Positions 41,323 to 44,297 of a stretch of DNA of 44,297 nt are shown here, in pieces. Both the position numbers and the translations under genes were made by a program. The notes beneath the pieces are model-generated. The model was not told the DNA's origin, did no database searches, and saw only the letters and a list, made by a program, of their open reading frames with translations. This DNA is from Desulfobacula sp. (GTDB lineage Bacteria; Desulfobacterota; Desulfobacteria; Desulfobacterales; Desulfobacteraceae): NCBI RefSeq assembly GCF_021107415.1, contig NZ_JAIOSW010000458.1, positions 1 to 44,297 of the forward strand, given 5' to 3'. Positions within the stretch are counted from its first letter, which is position 1; every line of letters begins with the position of its first letter.

Positions 41323-43233
41323 ATGAAAATAAGGCTATCAAGAAACTTTTTTATTGTTTTTTTAGCAGACATTGGTTTGCTGTCCTGTTCTTTTTATCTT
41401 TCCTATATGATCCGTTTTGATTTTCAAATCCCCGAATGGGCCTTTGAAAACTTTATTGAGATTTTGCCCTATGTTTTGATTGTCAAGGTCCTGTGTTTTC
41501 TCTTTTTTGATTTATATAAAGGAATGTGGCGGTATACAAGTCTGAATGATCTTGTTAATGTTACCAAGGCATCAACGATCGGTGTTTTTTGCACTATTGT
41601 CCTTGTTCTTTATCTGAATAGATTTGAAGGTACCCCGAGATCTGTTTTTATTATTGACTGGTGCCTGACACTTATTTTTATTGGAGGCTTAAGATTTGCT
41701 GCAAGACTTTTATTTGACCAATTCAGTGATAAAAAGAGCCTGAAAAGTTTTACAAAGGCAATTCTTCAGATTTTTCATAAAAAACACAGGGAGAGTACCG
41801 GCGTTATAATTGTTGGTGCAGGCAATTGTGGAGAAAAAATTTGTCGGGAAATTCGGGATAACCCCATCATTGGGTATCATGTTTCAGGATTTCTGGATGA
41901 TGATACTGCAAAAATAGGAAGAAAAATCCATGGTATATCTGTTTTAGATAGTATTGATGAAATTGAGTACTATACGGATGTGACAGATGCCAAGGAAGTC
42001 ATCATTGCGATCCCCTCAGCCAGTGCCCGGAATATGAGGCATATTGTTGATTTATGCACACACGCGGATGTTAAGTTCAGAATTGTTCCAGGCATGGGGG
42101 AACTGATAAACGGCAGGGTAACCGTTAATTCCATCAGGGATGTTGAGTACAGGGATCTTTTAGGAAGAAAACCTGTTAATCTTGATCAGGAGAAGATAGG
42201 GGGATATCTTAGAAAAAAGCGGGTTCTTGTTACCGGTGCCGGAGGATCTATCGGAAGCGGTCTGTGCAGGCAGATCTGCAGGTATTCCCCTGAAAAGATT
42301 ATTCTGCTTGAAAGAGCTGAAAGTCCTCTTTACGAGATTGATTTGCAGCTTAAAAAAGATTTCAGGCATATAGAAATAATACCTGTACTTGCAGACATCC
42401 AGAATGAGGATGAAGTAGAGACTATTTTTAATGATTTCCATCCCGATATTGTTTTTCATGCAGCTGCTTACAAACACGTCCCAATGCTTGAGGAACATCC
42501 GTGGAAGGCAGTGGAGAACAATATCACAGGTACCCTTAACATGGTGGAAATCACCGATAGGTATGGATGTGAAAAATTTGTACTTGTTTCAACGGATAAG
42601 GCTGTCAACCCGACAAATATTATGGGTGCAAGCAAAAGGATTGCCGAACTGATTGTTCAAAAGAAGAATTTGGACGCCAGGTCAGAAACCCGATTAAAAA
42701 TCAGGTCAAAAACAAATTTTATCACAGTCCGGTTTGGTAATGTTATCGGAAGTGTAGGCAGTGTTATCCCTCTTTTTAAAAAGCAGATTAAAGAGGGTGG
42801 CCCTGTAACGGTAACCCACCAGGATATGATTCGATATTTCATGCTTATTCCTGAAGCATGCCAGCTTATTCTTCAGTCCGGAGCCATGGGAAAGGGAGGA
42901 GAAATTTTTATTCTGGAAATGGGAAAACCAGTTAAAATTGATGATATGGCTAAAGACCTGATAAGATTTTCAGGGCTTGAGCCAGGGGTTGACATTAAAA
43001 TTGTATATACAGGTCTTCGTCCGGGTGAGAAACTCTATGAAGAATTAATGACGGCCAATGAAGGTGTTGTCCCGACAAAGCATGACAAGATCATGGTCTT
43101 GAACACACGACAATGCAATATAGACAAACTTTCCGAGAATATTGAAGTACTGAAAAAGCTTGTAAAGAGCAGGGATAGAAAGCTGATAGTTGATCAATTG
43201 ACAAAAATGGTTCCTGAATACACGCCGGTATAG
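41323..43233 (+). CDS. FlaA1/CapD/PglF-type nucleotide-sugar dehydratase (membrane form)
   Basis: 636 residues: four N-terminal TM segments (to about 125), a first Rossmann domain (VIIVGAGNCGEKICREI near 161) and a second SDR domain starting LVTGAGGSIGSGLCRQI near 300. Catalytic-region motif VSTDKAVNPTNIMGASKR (about 421-438), then NFITVRFGNVIGSVGSVIPLF and LRPGEKLYEELM. This layout is that of PglF/WbpM/CapD UDP-GlcNAc 4,6-dehydratases, which start UDP-QuiNAc, bacillosamine or FucNAc-type synthesis. Its neighbour at 40357 probably uses the resulting sugar to initiate the glycan. Length is typical of the membrane-bound form. Substrate is inferred. Confidence 0.9.
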   Translation: MKIRLSRNFFIVFLADIGLLSCSFYLSYMIRFDFQIPEWAFENFIEILPYVLIVKVLCFLFFDLYKGMWRYTSLNDLVNVTKASTIGVFCTIVLVLYLNRFEGTPRSVFIIDWCLTLIFIGGLRFAARLLFDQFSDKKSLKSFTKAILQIFHKKHRESTGVIIVGAGNCGEKICREIRDNPIIGYHVSGFLDDDTAKIGRKIHGISVLDSIDEIEYYTDVTDAKEVIIAIPSASARNMRHIVDLCTHADVKFRIVPGMGELINGRVTVNSIRDVEYRDLLGRKPVNLDQEKIGGYLRKKRVLVTGAGGSIGSGLCRQICRYSPEKIILLERAESPLYEIDLQLKKDFRHIEIIPVLADIQNEDEVETIFNDFHPDIVFHAAAYKHVPMLEEHPWKAVENNITGTLNMVEITDRYGCEKFVLVSTDKAVNPTNIMGASKRIAELIVQKKNLDARSETRLKIRSKTNFITVRFGNVIGSVGSVIPLFKKQIKEGGPVTVTHQDMIRYFMLIPEACQLILQSGAMGKGGEIFILEMGKPVKIDDMAKDLIRFSGLEPGVDIKIVYTGLRPGEKLYEELMTANEGVVPTKHDKIMVLNTRQCNIDKLSENIEVLKKLVKSRDRKLIVDQLTKMVPEYTPV

Positions 43234-43243
43234 GAAAAAGAGT

Positions 43244-43972
43244 TTGGTACAGGATATAAAAAAAAAATTAATTAAAAATTATCAGAAACGTAAACTCTGG
43301 TATGGAAATAACAGTTTCCGGGAATCTGTTGAGTTTTTTGAAATCGAAACTGCCAGGGCAGGTATTAAAAAAAATGACAATATTCTGGAAATAGGGTTTG
43401 GGGAAGGGCTTTTTCTGGAATGGACCCGAAAATCAGGTTTCAATATTACCGGAGTTGAGATCAACCGTGATTTTTATGACCTGGCAAAAGAGCAGGGCCA
43501 TAATGTTTATTTGGGGGATGTCAAAGATATCTTTGGCGGGTCGAAGAAAAAATACAATGGTATTTTTCTTTTTGATGTTCTTGAACATCTTACCTTGGAA
43601 GAGATTTCGAATTTATTTGATTTTTTTCAAACAATCCTTGAAAAAAAAGGGAGTATTCTTGCACGATTCCCCAATGGTGGAAGCCCATTCGGCAGGTTTC
43701 TTCAGCACAGTGATGCAACCCATGTCACTGCTTTAACCGGATCAAAAATTCAGGATATTGTACAGCTTTCCGGGTTGGAAGTAAAAGGGATATATAATGG
43801 CGCCAGGACTAAAAGAACCGGTGCTCATAAAAACTGGATTTTAAAATGGATTGCCTATGGATTAAGAGATATTATCCAACTGATAATTGGTTATTTGTAC
43901 TATGGGGAAAACATCCCGTTGGACCCAAATTTAACAATCGTAATCGGTCATGTTTCTGAGGAAGAATTATGA
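43244..43972 (+). CDS. Class I SAM-dependent methyltransferase
   Basis: 242 residues from a TTG start preceded by AGGAAAAAGAG. It is a Methyltransf_23-type protein: ILEIGFGEGLFLEW (motif I), GVEINRDF, and IFLFDVLEHLTLEEI. The last third (ARFPNGGSPFGRFLQHSDATHVTALT) is typical of sugar or lipid-linked glycan methyltransferases in polysaccharide clusters, and a hydrophobic patch sits near the end. It could methylate a sugar made by the neighbouring dehydratases. Its stop overlaps the next start as ATGA, so it is translationally coupled to gmd. Confidence 0.85.
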   Translation: MVQDIKKKLIKNYQKRKLWYGNNSFRESVEFFEIETARAGIKKNDNILEIGFGEGLFLEWTRKSGFNITGVEINRDFYDLAKEQGHNVYLGDVKDIFGGSKKKYNGIFLFDVLEHLTLEEISNLFDFFQTILEKKGSILARFPNGGSPFGRFLQHSDATHVTALTGSKIQDIVQLSGLEVKGIYNGARTKRTGAHKNWILKWIAYGLRDIIQLIIGYLYYGENIPLDPNLTIVIGHVSEEEL

Positions 43973-44297
43973 GCAAGAAAGCTTTGATTATTGGTATTAC
44001 GGGGCAAGATGGCTCTTACCTGGCAGATTTTCTTTTGGATAAAGGATATCAGGTGGTTGGGACTTCTCGCGATGCTTCTCTGGCCTCTTTTTCAAATCTT
44101 ATTCATTTGGGGGTGCGGGATAAGGTGCCGGTTGAGTCTGTTTCTTTGAACGATTTTCGGAGTGTTATACAGGTATTTAAAAAACACTGCCCTGATGAGG
44201 TCTACAACCTTGCCGGTCAGAGTTCTGTTAGTTTGTCATTTGAACAGCCGGTTGAGACCTTTGAGAGCATAAGCATAGCAGTCTTAAATCTTTTAGA
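43969..44297 (+). CDS. gmd: GDP-mannose 4,6-dehydratase, N-terminal part (runs off the right edge)
   Basis: ATG 43969 overlaps the methyltransferase stop (ATGA) with GAGGAAG upstream; 109 codons are visible. The start KKALIIGITGQDGSYLADFLLDKGY is the GDP-mannose dehydratase Rossmann signature, followed by VVGTSRDAS, DEVYNLAGQSSVSLSFEQP and a VETFES segment. The enzyme converts GDP-mannose to GDP-4-keto-6-deoxymannose, precursor of GDP-fucose, GDP-rhamnose or perosamine. The catalytic YxxxK lies beyond the window. It shows that the glycan pathway continues to the right. Confidence 0.9.
   Translation, partial: MSKKALIIGITGQDGSYLADFLLDKGYQVVGTSRDASLASFSNLIHLGVRDKVPVESVSLNDFRSVIQVFKKHCPDEVYNLAGQSSVSLSFEQPVETFESISIAVLNLL

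Overview
The window is a 44 kb surface-polysaccharide locus. It is AT-rich (about 60% A+T by eye), with long co-directional gene runs, frequent ATGA stop/start overlaps and many TTG/GTG starts. Gene content and protein style suggest a Desulfobacterales-like sulfate reducer (former Deltaproteobacteria). That assignment is inference: no rRNA or taxonomic marker lies in the window.

Region 1 (1-8901) starts with the 5' end of a divergent hexapeptide acetyltransferase. A plus-strand operon follows: ABC-2 permease (Wzm), B12-binding radical SAM enzyme, ABC ATPase with a C-terminal glycan-recognition region (Wzt), a 1092-residue methyltransferase/coiled-coil/GT2/GT4 fusion, and a UDP-galactopyranose mutase that matches the eukaryotic (fungal) type rather than the usual bacterial type. 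Region 2 (8902-9545) is a small AbrB-like/RelE-like toxin-antitoxin pair with its own promoter and inverted-repeat operator. Region 3 (9559-27183) mixes five GT2-type glycosyltransferase genes, an O-antigen-ligase-like Wzy_C protein with TPRs, an STN-domain protein and six secreted proteins.

The most unusual feature is in region 3. A highly conserved secreted domain of about 115 residues that I cannot name occurs eight times in six exported proteins (13943-14716, 16918-17682, 17812-18156, 18891-19235, 19687-20030, and 23209-23553 on the minus strand). It is combined with different partners: a CBM9/FnIII/GH5-like hydrolase, lipocalin-like tails, and a putative jelly-roll. Two of these genes (18813 and the minus-strand gene starting at 24249) are preceded by leader RNAs that share 30 of 41 core positions without gaps. 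The leaders carry the landmarks of class I cyclic di-GMP (GEMM) riboswitches in the same order and spacing. My working model, an inference, is a c-di-GMP-controlled extracellular matrix made of a probably galactofuranose-containing glycan plus dedicated matrix proteins carrying this domain.

Region 4 (27260-38210) holds a periplasmic thioredoxin, an MBOAT O-acyltransferase with an AlgJ/AlgX-like partner that is frameshifted at an A9 run, an unknown secreted protein flanked by 60-bp direct repeats, an acyltransferase-3 protein, a sulfatase/LTA-synthase-like membrane enzyme, and a minus-strand pair (small membrane protein and NoeA-like methyltransferase). Region 5 (38425-44297) has a secreted metzincin protease, then the initiation and sugar-nucleotide genes: a WecA/MraY-type phosphoglycosyltransferase, a FlaA1/CapD-type dehydratase, a methyltransferase and the start of GDP-mannose 4,6-dehydratase.

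Taken together the genes cover lipid-linked initiation, sugar activation, chain assembly, ABC export, ligation, acylation and matrix proteins. No tRNA, rRNA, transposase or CRISPR array was seen.
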